Shown here: in pieces, positions 11,867 through 25,359 of the stretch | Position numbering within the stretch: the stretch's first letter is position 1 | Layout of the letters: the number at the start of each line of letters is the position of its first letter | Assembly (NCBI GenBank): GCA_963693285.1 | Contig: OY848917.1 | Coordinates: forward strand, 5,776,118 to 5,840,117 | From: Xestospongia muta | Taxonomy: Eukaryota > Porifera > Demospongiae > Haplosclerida > Petrosiidae | DNA: 64,000 bases | Reading direction: 5' to 3' | Translations under genes and position numbers: made by a program | Notes under the pieces: model-generated | Databases searched by the model: none | What the model was told of the DNA's origin: nothing | What the model saw: the letters and a program-made list of their open reading frames with translations, nothing else

Positions 11867-13332
11867 AGTTATCATTGTTTGTACTCAATATGATATAATT
11901 TATTAAATAGAGATAACTTGTGTTTAATGGAATCCTAATCTATTATTTAGATTTTTAACATAAATTTTAAAAATTTTATCGTCAATTTTATTTCAATAAA
12001 AATGTTTTCAGTTTTTTGTTACTTCTGTTAGTTATGTCATACACAAGAGAGATGATGACTTCTACAATACCTGTACATAATGAATATACCATCACAATAT
12101 TTCCAACTGTACATGTTTATAATACAAGTTAAGACGATATCATGTTAATGGTTTTTTAAAACCAATGTATGGTCTATATTATTAGAGCACTCATACTGTA
12201 GTAAGGTTATATAATCAGTTCTAAGAATTGCTTTCATAACAATAATGTCACAAAAGGGGAAAAGCTGCAACTTGTAACATAGAATGTTAATACTTGGAAG
12301 GACAATCATTCAATTTCTTGTGAACTATGAATTCAATTTCAGCCAGGATGTGCTAAATGACAATCATAACAATTCCAAGTATTCCCATAGCTAAGTAGTT
12401 CCAGGAATTAATGGTAGTTCCAGGAATTAATAAAAAATAGTATTAAATAAAAATAGTATTATAATTAATTTATTGCAATAACAAGCTAATCAGCTTACAT
12501 GTACTTCTTTTACTTTTGTTACTGGTCAGTGTCATACATAAAAGCAGTAGTGTCTTCCACAATACCTGTATACTAGTTACATACAAACACCTTAACCCCA
12601 ATTATAAATGTTTTGGATACAAGTTAAGACCACACATTCAATTAATGTTATTTTATAAGAGTACATCATAATTTAGTAAAGTTGTATAATCAGTTCTAGG
12701 AATGACGTTCATAACAGTTATGTTGGGATCGCCTTCATAACAATAATGCTGGGAAAAATATTGGACGAACAGGATCACTTATCATCAAGCTAAATGATGA
12801 TTCTATGCTTAAATCTTACAATAAGGGCTTTTATGACAATAGTGACAGCTAGGTAAGACATCTATCATGTGAGTTCCCCTAAGTTATAGCTGAATTTGTG
12901 TAAGGGTTAGTAATCTTTTGTACACCCCTTTTTTTACACAGAGTATGGTAAATGGAGCTGGGCAACTAACTTCCTTTACTTACAATTTTATACAATTCAT
13001 GATTGATAGTGATGCATCATTGTGGAGGTGTGGTTTAGTGCTATTATTGTGTTGTTTCTATAATGAAATTTGATTGGAAATAAATTTTTACATTCATTAC
13101 TTTAAAGGTCATATATAATAACACAAAAATGGGCTCGCCATATTTTACACAATTGATATATACAGTATATACTTTAATATTTACCATATGCATAAAACAG
13201 TTACATTTTGAAATAACAATCTGTTGGAATAATTATAAAAAATGATAATCAGTTTAAAGTAGATCTCAATAACAAAAACTACACAACATGACATGTACTA
13301 ATACGTGTATTTAAGTTTTGTGAAAACCAAAG
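11867..13332. other. Intergenic, duplicated at 25360-26791
   Basis: Between the convergent genes F and M. No gene seen. Contains TTCTAGGAA at 12694-12702 and related forms (TTCTAAGAA, TTCCAGGAATTAA twice near 12,400), often next to CATAACAATAATG; this looks like a small dispersed repeat. Confidence 0.5.
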
Positions 13333-14699
13333 TTAAGAAGTCTGTCCTCTTCTCTTTCCAGTCTCAATAAAGGTTTTATAATCACTGGCATAAAGGTTAG
13401 TAATAACTTCTCTAGCTAATTTGGAAGCATCTTCAGCATTCTGGTAACCATGTTCTTGTTTTAATTCATCTGTAACCTAAAGATTAATACAAAATTTCAA
13501 GTATTATAATATTAAATTGTACACATGAAATTATTAATAACCTTTCTCAATATCATCTAATGATGACTGAATGGATGGTACTTCTAAGAGCATCTTGAAG
13601 GCACGATAAAGATCAGCTGAGTTTTCATCCATTGAAGGGTCATTCCATAATACGATCCTCATACCATCAATCATCTTCTCAACAATATCCTCCTTGTTAT
13701 ACTCAAAACTTTTCTATATGTACATATATAATATACATATATGTTAGTTCTTGTTAATAAAAATATACTGACCATCATTATATCAGCAACCATCTGCCAT
13801 ACTTCATACTTTTTGTCTTCCATTCCAAGATTCCTTGGTAAGTTACGAAATGCCTCCTTAAAATGATTTCCATATTGTAATATCACATCCTGATGAGTGG
13901 TATCACCAGGTACTACATCTCCAAACATCTTTCTAGCATCACTAGAAGCATTAGCAAATCTAATGTATATGAAGAATGAACAATAATATGTATTTACAAA
14001 CAAATATCCGACTTTTCTTCTAATGGCAGTTGGTTTTCTAGTTCTTCTATCTCCCTATAAACAAAGGTATATACATGGTACATAGCATTTTCAACTTGAA
14101 TGGGTTACATAATAAACTATAAAATATTTTTTATTAATATTATAAAAGCTTTTATATTACAAAGTATTTCATAAATATATGCTTGCATATTGTTTTAATA
14201 ATTTAGGTTTAAAGCTTTTTATATTAATTGTTGCCAGTAGTGGTTTACATGAACAATTATGTGTTTACAATAGTTTCTGTGCTATGTATTAACAAAAAAT
14301 GTGCTTTTATATTCTGTATATACTAAAATAAACATAAAGATAATTATCGAGTTGTCATATTGTCATTATGTCTATGTTTTTAATACTATTGATTTAAATG
14401 ACACAATATTAGAATTGTACCTTCTTATAATTGTAGTTATTGTAGTAACTGTACCTTTTAAGTTCTTTAATATTCTCATCTAGTTGATTGCTTTCACTTT
14501 GTGAAAACATCATAGAGTTAGAGAAATGTACTAATTGTTTACTTACCTTTGTAATTGTTCCTCTTCAACGGACAGTGACCTATCAATACGTTAAAATAGG
14601 TAAATATGTTATTAATAATCACCTTCGTCTATTAGTGTTCTCATTTGGCTCTTCTAGCCTTTCGTATGAAGTCTCCATTGAGCGATCGTGAGTATCCAT
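13333..14699 (-). CDS. Short coiled-coil relative of the MIEAP-like family, C-terminus probably frameshifted (gene M)
   Basis: Exons 14699-14623, 14579-14547, 14490-14455, 14054-14013, 13959-13773, 13713-13542, 13476-13333. Exons 2-4 (33, 36, 42 nt; phase 2-2) encode coiled coil such as EIEELENQLPLEEK. Exon 5 has FGDVVPGDTTHQDV; exon 6 has DLYRAFKMLLEVPSIQSS. The family's LYYYRP block is absent; the last exon encodes instead a tail ending KRRGQTS. Relative to the copy at 26792, exon 6 lacks 2 nt next to the donor (CTTTCTC against CTCTTTCTC on the plus strand), so the frame entering the last exon is wrong and translation should end three codons later, unless splicing compensates. No membrane segment. 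Confidence 0.6.
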
Positions 14700-16519
14700 T
14701 AGTGAAATAAGACAGGAAGTAAGTAGTGTTCATGTTTTTACTAGTCTCCCGTGGGAGGGAGGGGCTGGCTACATGATTTTCAGAGTGTTGGTATCAATCT
14801 TAATTTTTATTCATTAGTGAAGTATTCTGTACTGGTACTTACTCAGGTACTGATCTTTCAAGTGTATATCCAATTCCTTACTAGCTAACGTAATACACTA
14901 TACTATATCTCCACTATAACAACTAATGAACACATAATTATTTTACAGTTGTACTTCTCAAATATAAAAGGTGTTTTATAATATTACAAACTGTGAACTT
15001 TGTTTAGCTAATACAATGTTCCTACAACCAAAGACATTAGTATATACTTAATTGTACATAATCAATTGGTTCTAGGTTAATGATATTGATTATGACTCAA
15101 AGTACAATTAATGTTTTACATGTTACATGTGTATGCCATGTGTATAATGACCATCTGAATTCTGTCATTTGTTGCACAATTATAAAAACAATACTAAGAA
15201 ATGCTTTCATTGACAGTATGTATAGTACTTCACTAAACATGTATGTTATGTAACAATTTAAATTTTTCTTAGAAGTGTTTTCATAGCAATCACAGAAACT
15301 ATTACAGTTGTCTTACATATAATTGTTGGAAGTTTTTTGATTATCATTAACTAAACATAATTATGATTGTAATATACAATGTTGTACCAACAATAAGTTA
15401 TACTATGTTTTCACTGTTAGTTTCTTTGTTTTATTCCAAAATCTTTTTAACTAAATAATCTTATGATATGACAATGTTGTAGAAAAATGTATTTATATTT
15501 ACATTCATTAAAACATTGTTTGTTTAATAGCATTGTAGCACAAACATTGAAGGCTTAAATGACATTAATGAATTATAAATGTTTGCATTATGAAGAAAAG
15601 AAATTAAGGAAGAAGAGACTAAATATAGTATGTACTAAAAGACATGAACATTTATCAACTTGAAATATCACTAAGTTATGAAATGTTGTACTTTGATAAT
15701 AGCAAAAGGTCTATGTAAAGTATTAAAGAAAGATTACACACCTTAAGCTTATATTAATGGCTGAGTAATAATGTAGTCCATGATATTATTACTATGACCA
15801 CAAAATCTTATCATAAGTAATCATATTCATGTCTTGATAGTACAATGTTGTGGTTCAAAAGTTATAATATATTCCTTAATTAGACATATTAGTACATGTC
15901 ATGTTGTGTAGTTACTTGGACCTTATTAATAGTTGAATATGCTATGAGTCCCACTACAACAAATCAGTGGTAGTTGTGACTCATCTTATGCATAGTGTCA
16001 ATGAAAAACGTTCTCATAATTGTTTGTTTATTAACAACTGCCCTGCATGAGCATAATATGAATCTTTTGCACGCAGTTGACAAATGTTTATTGTAGTAAT
16101 GACTTGATTTCACAGTTTACTAAATAATTCTAACAGTACCTGAAATGTTAGTCACTGCAATATATTTCATACACTTGTCAGAACTGTTTTGATATTATGG
16201 CTAAGTGCATTACGTTGCAGCTATATTAATATCACCTAGTCAGCTTCTAAGTATCCAACCAATTCTAAGAACTGTTTTTATTGACAGTATATACAAATTT
16301 TGAGTCGCCACTACAATAATTTCCTATCATAACATCCTCAGCTAGCGTTGTCCTAGCAATTCCTAGAACTCTTCTCTTTAGGTGTGTAAATAGAATTTTA
16401 TATTCATTACATACAGTGTATGCCTTGTTCATATGTGATCTCTTGATTTCCAAACCCCCAACTCGCATATAATAGACCTAGCCATAGTAAATCGTGAACA
16501 AGCAGTCAACGTAGCCGAA
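14700..16519. other. Intergenic between gene M and gene C
   Basis: No ORF supported. Just upstream of gene M is a GC-rich patch with CTCCCGTGGGAG (self-complementary, about 14,745), conserved upstream of N (about 28,206) and in altered form upstream of O. TTCCTAGAA at 16360-16368 is 152 nt upstream of gene C. Many ACTGTCAATGAAAGC-like and TTCTAAGAA motifs are scattered through the region. Confidence 0.4.
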
Positions 16520-18951
16520 ATGGGGAACAAGGAGTCTTCAAAACAAGCTGATAGAGATTCGATTAAAGCTGCAGGGAGTTTGAGACCAAAAAATCACGAG
16601 AAAGAATTAACAGTTGGTCGTTCTCAAAAAAAGGAAGAGATTCCAGTCCCACCATTAAAGTCTCTGCAACATAGCTGTAAGTTAGAAGAAGATGAGGATG
16701 TAGGCGTCCTACCAGTCACAGAGATAGCTAATAAAGATAATGGTTCATTGAGTGATGACAACAATCCCAGTCCCTTGAGATCACTAGCAGAAAGGAAACC
16801 ACTCATTAGAGCTAAAAAGGAGCAATCCACATTATCAGAGTCGATACCTACCAGTGGTAATATTGCTGCCATAGACTTTGGGACAACTGGACTTTCCTTG
16901 GCTTATATTACTAAAAATGATGACAGTAATAAAGTAAATGTGATGAAAATGGATGAACATTCACAAAGTGTTAGAATTTTGAATGCTGTTCTTCTAAAAT
17001 TGAATGGATCTTCATGTGAAGTCTGTGAAGTTGGTAATGCAGCTACAAAAAAATTCAAAACGTCCAGACCAACAGATGTCTCAAAATATATTTACTTTGA
17101 ACAAATAAAGATGCTGCTAAAAAGAGAAGAGGTAAGTATATATTAGTTCATTAAAACTATTAAAATGTTTACAACAGAATATTGATCGAAATTCTAAAGT
17201 TAAATCACTTGGAGGTGATGAGTACTATTTAGTAGAGGTGATTGCATTTATTTTAAAGTATTTGAAAGAGAAACTTGTAGACCACTTATCACGAACAATT
17301 TTACCTCTGAAAGCAACTGACTTTGACTGGGTCATCACTGTACCTGCTATATGGGATGCACGAGGAAAAGGAATGATGAGAGAAGCTGCTTATCTGGTTA
17401 GTAATGTGACATCTATTAGTTAACTCACATTAACTAAACCTTACCAAATGAAAGTGATTTTACCTTTACTGGCCATTATGAAACATCTTTAGTATATGAC
17501 CTAGTAATTGAAGACATAAATTTAAACTAAAATTATGCTTAAATGTCATTGGTACCTTTAGTTCTAAGTAATCACATGTTATTAATGAAGGTTGCTTTAT
17601 GATGTACCTCATTGTTGACATTTTTATTTATATGTAGGCTGGACTATTAAATGATTCATCTGGAATAACTAAATTCACATCAATAATTGAACCAATACAA
17701 CGTCCTGTGGCAGACAATCCTGATAAACTGATGTTAGCATTAGAACCTGAAGTAGCCGCAATATACAGCCAACATATGTCATCAATAGAAGCCAAAAGTC
17801 CTGCTGCAACCATTCAACTAACATCAAACTACATGGTCGTAGATATCGGGGGTGGTACAGTGGATATAACGGTACACTCAGAGGTAGATGGTGGTATTCA
17901 TGTTGAAACACAGCCTACAGGAAACTGTTGGGGTGGAACAAAAGTTAATGAGCAATTTTCACATATTTTGCAGACAATTGTTGATGATGAACAATTTCAA
18001 AAATTCATTACTCCTGATAAAGCTTTAAAGCGTAGTGCTGTTATTAATTCTCTTTTATATTCTGAATTCGAAGGTCAAAAGATACTTTTTGGAAATTGTG
18101 AAAGTTCAGAAATAACTGTTGATTTGCCACCCGAGTTTATCTTATTTTATAGTACTACCTGTATTGAAAGCGGAGTTTCAAAATTAGTTGGAGTGACTTT
18201 TGAAGATGACAATTTGTATTTGGAGCAGGCGTTTGTAGAGCGAGAACTTTTTGGGCCAGCATTGGATAAAATCATATCTCATATCATAACAACATTGGGA
18301 AGCCTAGATATCCAAGTAGGAATCATGTACTTGGTGGGTGCATTCGGTGGCTGCAAGTACGTCTTTGAGAAAATTGAGAAAGAAGTAAAAGAATGCCAAA
18401 TTGTAGTCCCTCCGAGTCCCAATCTAGCTGTTGTGCTTGGAGCTGTTTTATGGAGAAAAAACCCTGAAAATATCAAAGCAAGACGTATTGATGCTACATA
18501 TGGTACAGTTGTATCTATATCATTTGATGAAGCAAAGCATGATCGACATTATCGTTTTTTTAATGAAGAGACGAAGAGCTGGAGGTGCAGTGATGTATTT
18601 GATGTTTTTATTGAGAAAGGAGAACTAGCAACATCTTCAGATGTATTTATCGAATCTGGTGTTACACCATGTAGTCAAAAGTTAGAGTCAATGTGTTTTC
18701 CAATATATACCACACCAAATGTTGGTACACAGTATGTCCGAGACAAGAATGGCAAGTACACTGTAACTCAAATTGGCCAGCTAATAATTGACATACCTAA
18801 TCCTGATAACTTACCAAGAGAACAACGATCTGTAGATATACGAATGAGCTTTAGTGGAACAGAATTACAAGCCAGTGCAAAATATTCTGTCACCGGAAAA
18901 GAAGTAAATACTGTTTGTGATTTTCTTTCATCTCATGTTTTTGATATGTAA
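16520..18951 (+). CDS. HSPA12-like atypical HSP70 with extended, myristoylatable N-terminus (gene C)
   Basis: Exons 16520-17131, 17178-17396 and 17638-18951 in phase 0 give 714 aa. It begins MGNKESSK like gene B (Gly2, Ser6: N-myristoylation consensus), then has about 64 extra, mostly polar residues compared with B before IAAIDFGTTGLSLAYI. Other ATPase motifs: DWVITVPAIWDARGKGMMRE, MVVDIGGGTVDITV and MYLVGAFGGCKY. The tail has AKYSVTGKEVNTVCDFL. The insert is rich in Ser, Lys and acidic residues and is probably disordered. Gene D follows 650 bp downstream on the same strand, mirroring the B-A pair on the other strand. Confidence 0.9.
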
Positions 18952-19598
18952 ACAAAACAATTTGCAGTTTCGTGTAGTTAAACAATAAAAGTGCCATTAT
19001 ATATATTTTTATTGGTTATTGCAATTTTAAATTAGAGATAACTAGAATCTTTTTTATCTTCTTTTATTGCATTAAATTAATACCAAGCACGTGAAAGAAA
19101 TGAAAATGAAGCATTTGCATACCTTGAAGGATACACACAAACACAAACATATGTATGTATGTATGTATGTATGTAAGTATTTGAGTTGATACATTGATAG
19201 AATCATTTACTTTTGTTACTCAAAAGACAGAGCATTGAAACTTGAAGTGACCAGTGTAAGTTTATTTATTTTCACCACTACATCAGTTTTATCTCAAGCG
19301 GAAAACATTTGGTAAGTTTATATAATGGAAAATTGTACAGACAAGTTACAACTAATACATATTTTAGTGTAGAAAGTCTTGAAACCAAGTTATGAAACAA
19401 ATTTGTTGAAGATACTACATACATGGGTAACAATAATATCAAATATATTTGAATGCTTGTAATTTCGAAATTGCTAGTCGTAATGAAAAATTTAACACAT
19501 GAGTAAGTAATGTCAGCATCTTTTAATTTGAAGATTACGGTATTCGTTAATATAAATGAGTTATCACAAGATGACTATTCATACTGCACTTGTAACCG
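18952..19598. other. Spacer between genes C and D
   Basis: No gene seen. An AATAAA at about 18,984 serves gene C. A (GTAT)n tract lies at about 19,150-19,173. I found no TTCTAGGAA motif upstream of gene D, unlike A, B, C and E. Confidence 0.5.
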
Positions 19599-21933
19599 AT
19601 GGCAGGAAAACAATCAAATAAGGTGACAGAGGAAAGCTCTGAGGACGATCAGCAACGGATCAATTTGTCTGAATTGTTTTTACTTGGTGCTCTCTTACAT
19701 AACATAGGATCATCTCGTCCATTAGCTAGAGCTAAAAAGATTGAAAGCCTATCTGAACACTTTCAACGAAGTGACGGAAACATTGCCGCTATAGACTTCG
19801 GTACAACCTCAGTATCTTTAGCTTATACTACCCAAGGTGATAGCGAAGTTAGTACTTTGGTGTTGGATGAAGACACACGTTTTCCAAATTCGATACTACT
19901 ACGTACAAATGTAAACAACTCTTATGAGGTAGCTTCGTTTGGACGGAATGCTTGTACAAAATACGTGAAAATGCGATCAAATGAGAAAAAAGAATGTGTT
20001 TACTTTGAACGAATAAAGTTACTTTTAAAAAGAGATCAGGTAAGATAATTGTTATATATATATATATACATAGATATTAAAAATAATGTCCTGTCTCTGA
20101 TTTTAGAACATTAGCCATCAGACAACTGTTACATCATTTGATGGTCAGCAGTTCTATCTCATTGAAGTCATTGCATTTATTTTGAAATATCTCAAAGATC
20201 TTCTAGTTGACCGTCTTTCTCGAACTATTAAACGTCTCAAAACAACAGACTTTGATTGGGTCATCACTGTACCTGCTATATGGGATGCACGAGGAAAGAG
20301 AATGATGAGAGAAGCTGCTTATCTTGTATGTGCATATTATAAAAATAGATTTAATCAATTCTAATGCAATTTATATGTAAGCAGTGTCTACAGCCATGCA
20401 TACTTTAATGTGAAATTAATACTAGACCCTAAACTTATTAATTAAGCATTAAAGTATGGCATTTTTAATGGCACTATAGACACTGTCTTATATATAATTA
20501 TACTAATCCTTTCTACCAACAAGATCATCTATAATAATAATAATAGATATGACATACTTTAACTCTACATTCAGTGTTACTAAGTTTCACAATCCCAATA
20601 ATTGTTTACTTTTACAATTTTGTAGGCTGAATTGGTAACAGATGGACCTGGTATAACAAAACTTACACCAATTGATGTCGCTATCAGTCAACCATCAGAA
20701 ACAAATCCTGAGAAATTATCATTGGCTCTAGAACCAGAGGCAGCTGCCATTTACAGCCAGATAGTCACTTCCAAACAAGCAGGTTTCTCAGGCCCATATA
20801 TGGTGGTTGATATTGGCGGAGGTACCATTGACATCACTGTACAGGGAGAGACAGATGGAGGAATTGAAGTAAAGAGTATTCCCACTGGAAATACCTGTGG
20901 TGGAACAGAAATCAACGAGTTGTTTTCTAAGTTTATTCAAAGAATTGTCCAAGATACCAATTTTGATCATTTAAGCATGTCTGCTGAAGGAATAAAGGCT
21001 CATTGTTTTCTAAATAAACTTATATATGACGAATTTGAAGATATGAAGTTAAGATTCGGAAATAAGAATTGTAAGATCGATGAACCGATAGCTGTCTCAT
21101 TTCCTCATCAACTACTTCAATTTTACACAAAAGAGCTGGTTGAAAAACAAATCGAAGATATGACAGGAGTTGAATTTGATGATGATACTTTATATATATC
21201 TGATGATTTTATGGAATCCAACTTTTTTGAGCCAATTGTAATGAATATTCTTGATACAGTCATAAGTGTCTTTGAGTCTGTAAAGGAAAAAGTGGGAACC
21301 CTTTATCTCGTTGGAGGATTTGGAGGGTGTAAGTATTTTCATGAAAAATTAGAAAATGCTTTGAGAAAAAAATTTCCTGATGGAAATTGTTGTATCATTG
21401 TGCCAGAAAGTCACAAACTTGCTATTGTTCAAGGGGCTGTATTCTGGAGAAAGAATCCTGATATAATTAAGGCTAGACGAGCTGATGCTACATACGGAAC
21501 TGCTGTAGCCCAACCATTTAATCCATTTGTCCATGATTTTTATTATTGTGGTAAGCATATGGAGACAAATGAAGTTTATTGTGTGGATGTTTTTGACGTT
21601 TTTATCGAGAAAGGTGAAATTGTTAAGTCAAATGAAGTGTTCGTGTCTGAAATTGCTGCAGGTAGTGTTCACCAAACACGTGCTACATTAAGTATTTTAT
21701 CGACCAATGAACGAGGTGTTAGATATGTCAAAGACAAAGACGGAAAGCCAACAGTAACCAAAATAGGAGAGTTGGTTATTGACACTCCAAATCCTAAAAA
21801 CCTCCCAGACCATGAACGTAAAGTAGAAGTATCAATGTCATTTAGTGAAACAGAAATACGAGCAAAAGCTAAATATCTTCTTACTGGAGAAGAAGTGAAA
21901 ACTGTGTGTGACTTCCTCTCACAGACATGTTAA
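19599..21933 (+). CDS. HSPA12-like atypical HSP70 (gene D)
   Basis: Exons 19599-20039, 20107-20325 and 20626-21933, phase 0 throughout, give 655 aa. Motifs: IAAIDFGTTSVSLAYT, DWVITVPAIWDARGKRMMRE, MVVDIGGGTIDITV and LYLVGGFGGCKY; tail AKYLLTGEEVKTVCDFL. The N-terminus MAGKQSNK and the LSELFLLGALLHNI segment match gene A (LSEMFLLASLFRDI), so D is the A-type member of the C-D pair. All catalytic-fold motifs are intact and no breaks were found. Confidence 0.9.
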
Positions 21934-23174
21934 AATAAATTTTTTATGCAAATATATATTTTTAAACATGCAGCTGAGCTGTATTTTTAAGTTTAACACT
22001 TGACTTTATTATGGTTAAGTAGAAAAACTAATCTTGTTTAGTTGACCTTTATCTTAAAAAATGTAACATTAATTGATTTACTGTCATCAATGTATCTGTG
22101 GATTAAGTACAGCAAATTAAACTTTTTGAGCATGAACTAATTAATATTCATGTCATCATATACCAGATGACAGCCTATTGCCTGAAAAGTTGTATAATAA
22201 CAAGATATTCAGTAACGAACTGAGCTAGCCACCTTTCTATATTTATCACCATTCTTCTTTATTCATTTAACTGTGTATTTGTTATTGTTAGATTATGCTC
22301 ATATTTTATTGCCTTTCCTTTGTAATCTTTTTCTTTGAATAGTTAGACAAAACTATGTGCTGTGTTTGCACTCTTCATATGTCAACTGTTGTCATTATCA
22401 GTACAAAATTACTTTGAAAGCACTTGTTGCAGCTTGTATAACAAACAGACATTATATACACTTTACTTGGAAAATATCAAAATGCTATGGCAGCTGGACA
22501 GAGTTTTCTAGGAAATGTATGACCACATATATGCATTTTTAATTAGCAAAGATCTTTGCCACCTTTCTATAATTTTAAGGTTATAAGTATTATATCTGCC
22601 ATATTCTCAAGCAAAGTAAAATAATGTATACAGTCCAGATTTATATAATTGGATAAAGTATAAAGTCAAAAATTTCTAATATTTCATATGTCATATGTGT
22701 GTTTAAATTAAGTATATTCTCAATATAACTGTAATAAAAAAATATACCTACATTATCGCAAAAATACACATACATTGTCGCAACTCTGCTACAAGTATCA
22801 TGACTGTTTAGACAGTACATGTACAATTATTATACCACATCCTTTTAACATTCCAAGAACTGCTTTTCTGTTACTGTACAGACTATTCTTAGAATTTTCA
22901 TGTATATTGTTACTATTATATTGTAAGTATATGACAGCCCATGTACCATCAAAACAATTCTAAGAAAGACTGTATTGACAGTATAATTTTATATGGGATA
23001 TCAAAACTCTTTAGAGGCAGTATATACAACAACTATAGATTACAAGTATTTATTTTATTTTTTAATAATGTAAATGACAGAGCTATGTGTTATAACAATT
23101 AATATAATATAAAACCTTTAGTAAATGATTGTTCTGGGTATTCACATGGCTCATATAATTACTATATCTTGTAG
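21934..23174. other. Intergenic, no gene seen
   Basis: AT-rich. Contains TTCTAGGAA at 22506-22514 and several imperfect relatives (for example ATTCTTAGAATTTTC about 22,888), often near TGACAGTAT. No supported exon. Confidence 0.4.
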
Positions 23175-23354
23175 CTATTAGGTTTAACAACCAGATATTA
23201 GTCTTTAATTTTAAGATATACAATCTGCTTGTATGATGAGCTTAAGTTATCAATTAATGGTACATCTTATCAATTTTCTTTTATGATATACATGTTTCTA
23301 ACATTAAACTGTGGGTACAGTTGTTAATAGTGTTTTATAAGTATAAACGAAATT

Positions 23355-23570
23355 GTTTATTACCATTTCAATGTATCCCTATAGCATCCTCTATGATGTC
23401 AATGGAATGGAAGGATGGATTGTCAAGTTTCTTGTTATTAGTTCTAGCATCATATTCTGAATAGTTACATACTTGGGCATGATCTGCTCTTTTATTCCAT
23501 TTAGGAATGATTCCTGATGCACTATGGTGTCATCTAGCTTCATTGTGACCTTCTTTGCAGATGCAAGTGT
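23355..23570 (-). pseudogene. Second copy of the unrecognised coding-like fragment, frame broken
   Basis: Matches 9996-10230 but has a 5-nt net insertion near 23,402-23,412 that disrupts the frame. No function proposed. Confidence 0.3.
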
Positions 23571-24184
23571 GTTTTGGGTGAATTCCTACCTAGATATTTG
23601 CTAATGAATATTTCATTATCCTTAACACTGTCAAAATGGTCATACTATTTGTCTAATTCTAGAGAAAAGGCAATGTTTACATGACTCACTGACATATAGC
23701 AGCCAGTTGGTTTTTTTCTCATTCATGAATGTACAGGTTCTTTAAAGCAAATAAAAAGTAATTTTTATACACTTAATCAATGAATATAAACTTCTGTGGT
23801 TAAAACTTTTGTCGTCCAGTGTTTATGCAACTGTAATAGGGTTATTGGTAAACAAAACATTACAACTCTGGTTATGGTAAACAAAACAATTTAAGTTATT
23901 CTCTTCTAATTTTATTTTTTACTCTTCAAGTGTAGCACACTAAGTTTGTTGCTACCAATTTCTGTCTTAAAGCTCGATGAAATAGCTATGAAAATTTTTT
24001 TATTGATAGCAGGTGCACAGCGCTCTATACTAAGCTCTAAAAGGAACACAACACCCACGTTTTTTTGTGTTTCGTGACCAAAAATATACAATCGACAAAA
24101 CAGTAATTTACGACTCATGAATAATATTATTTGTTACAATTAAACACCCCCTTGTGGGTGGTTAAAATTTCGACTGGTAAAAAG

Positions 24185-25359
24185 ATGTCTTGTCTGTTGA
24201 TAGATGTTTTGTTTTATTTGTGGATAGTTCTATTGTCTGTCGTGATTGTAATTCTTTGTGTGTTCTTCACGTTCTGTGGACCATTGTTATTACTTCGATA
24301 CTGGTGGAAAAAGAAAAGAAATGATGTACACGTCTATTGTAGTAACGATGATGATTGTGAAGATACAACAAAGTAACGACTAAGTTCCTACAATAATTAT
24401 GTGTGTTTTGTAAACCAAGTACAGCTATAAACGTGATTATTTATAGTTCAATATTTCCCATTACTATTCTAGTGTTGAAAACGATGACCAATCTTTACAC
24501 CAACAACAAGAGTGAGTGCGATTAATCATAATTATATATATACATTTCAATCAATTATATTATTAGAATTAACTCAAGACTGAAGAGACATATTGACCAG
24601 AAAAAACAGTAAGAATGATAAAAGTTATTTATAATTACTTATTATTTGATAATACAGAGAACTTGAGGAGCTTCAGAAAAACACTTACATGAAGTATGTG
24701 TTATTTAATTCTTCTGGTATTACTAAATAATTCACAGATATAGAAATCGTCAAAGGCAATTATATGAAGATATTCAAAGGAATGGCTCAATGAAAGTGAA
24801 AGTAACCATGTCTTTTATTATCTGGAAAAAGTATATACATTTTATATAGACTGCTTGCATACTAGTTACAGAAAAGGTGCTGTTAGTGATGAAGCATCAT
24901 CTTATTGACATTTTAACTGTAACTGAACAGTCACGTTTCACTTCGACAACAAACAGTAAAGAGACATACAAAGAGTATGGACTACTTTTGAGTGCATGTA
25001 ACATAAGACAAGAAGAGTCAACTGATCATCAACACATTCTTGAAAAGGTCAGTTAACAAACAATTGAATATTTTTACCTCAACATACAGGTCGCTAAACA
25101 CCTTCCTCCACATGTGCCAATTGAAAATGCTATCAATCTAAGTCGTGTAATGCTGAAATTAGTACCACCTTTGCTAGTAAATGAACCAACAAGCTTTACT
25201 GAAGAAAAATGTGAAACTTTTCGTAAAACTTGGGATGAAAATGAAGATGATGGCATCCTTTATTACTATCGTCCAGCTCTGTTTTATGGTAATTCTTCTA
25301 ATGTTGCTGTTAAAGGACTAGTTGGTAACTCTAAATGCGAGGTTTATGATAGCATTTGA
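24185..25359 (+). CDS. Membrane-anchored coiled-coil protein, MIEAP-like C-terminus (gene G)
   Basis: Exons 24185-24372, 24473-24511, 24567-24608, 24658-24693, 24738-24801, 24850-25047, 25090-25359; 837 nt, 278 aa, phases identical to gene F. Residues 4-38 include one long hydrophobic segment followed by WWKKKRND, with no Cys-Val repeat. The coiled-coil exons have the same lengths as F. The C-terminal domain has FRKTWDE and LYYYRPALFYG...VKGLVGNS. It is the duplicate of F with few amino-acid changes in the terminal domain, and both copies look intact, so the domain is probably under constraint. Function unknown. Confidence 0.75.

Larger units (their letters stand above)
9837..15877. repeat. 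Segmental duplication, copy 1 (direct repeat of 23175-29348)
   Basis: About 6 kb that can be followed almost line by line in 23,175-29,348, including both genes (10707-11866 and 13333-14699) and the intergenic DNA. Ends were placed where similarity stops: near TATTAGGTTTAATGACC on the left and TAATATATTCC on the right. Copy 2 carries an extra stretch of roughly 140 bp near 23,785-23,925. Confidence 0.9.

Noticed and set aside
22357..22963. Several ORFs of about 60 codons between genes D and the duplicated block
   Set aside because: Low-complexity, AT-driven open stretches without motifs, splice partners or conservation elsewhere in the window.
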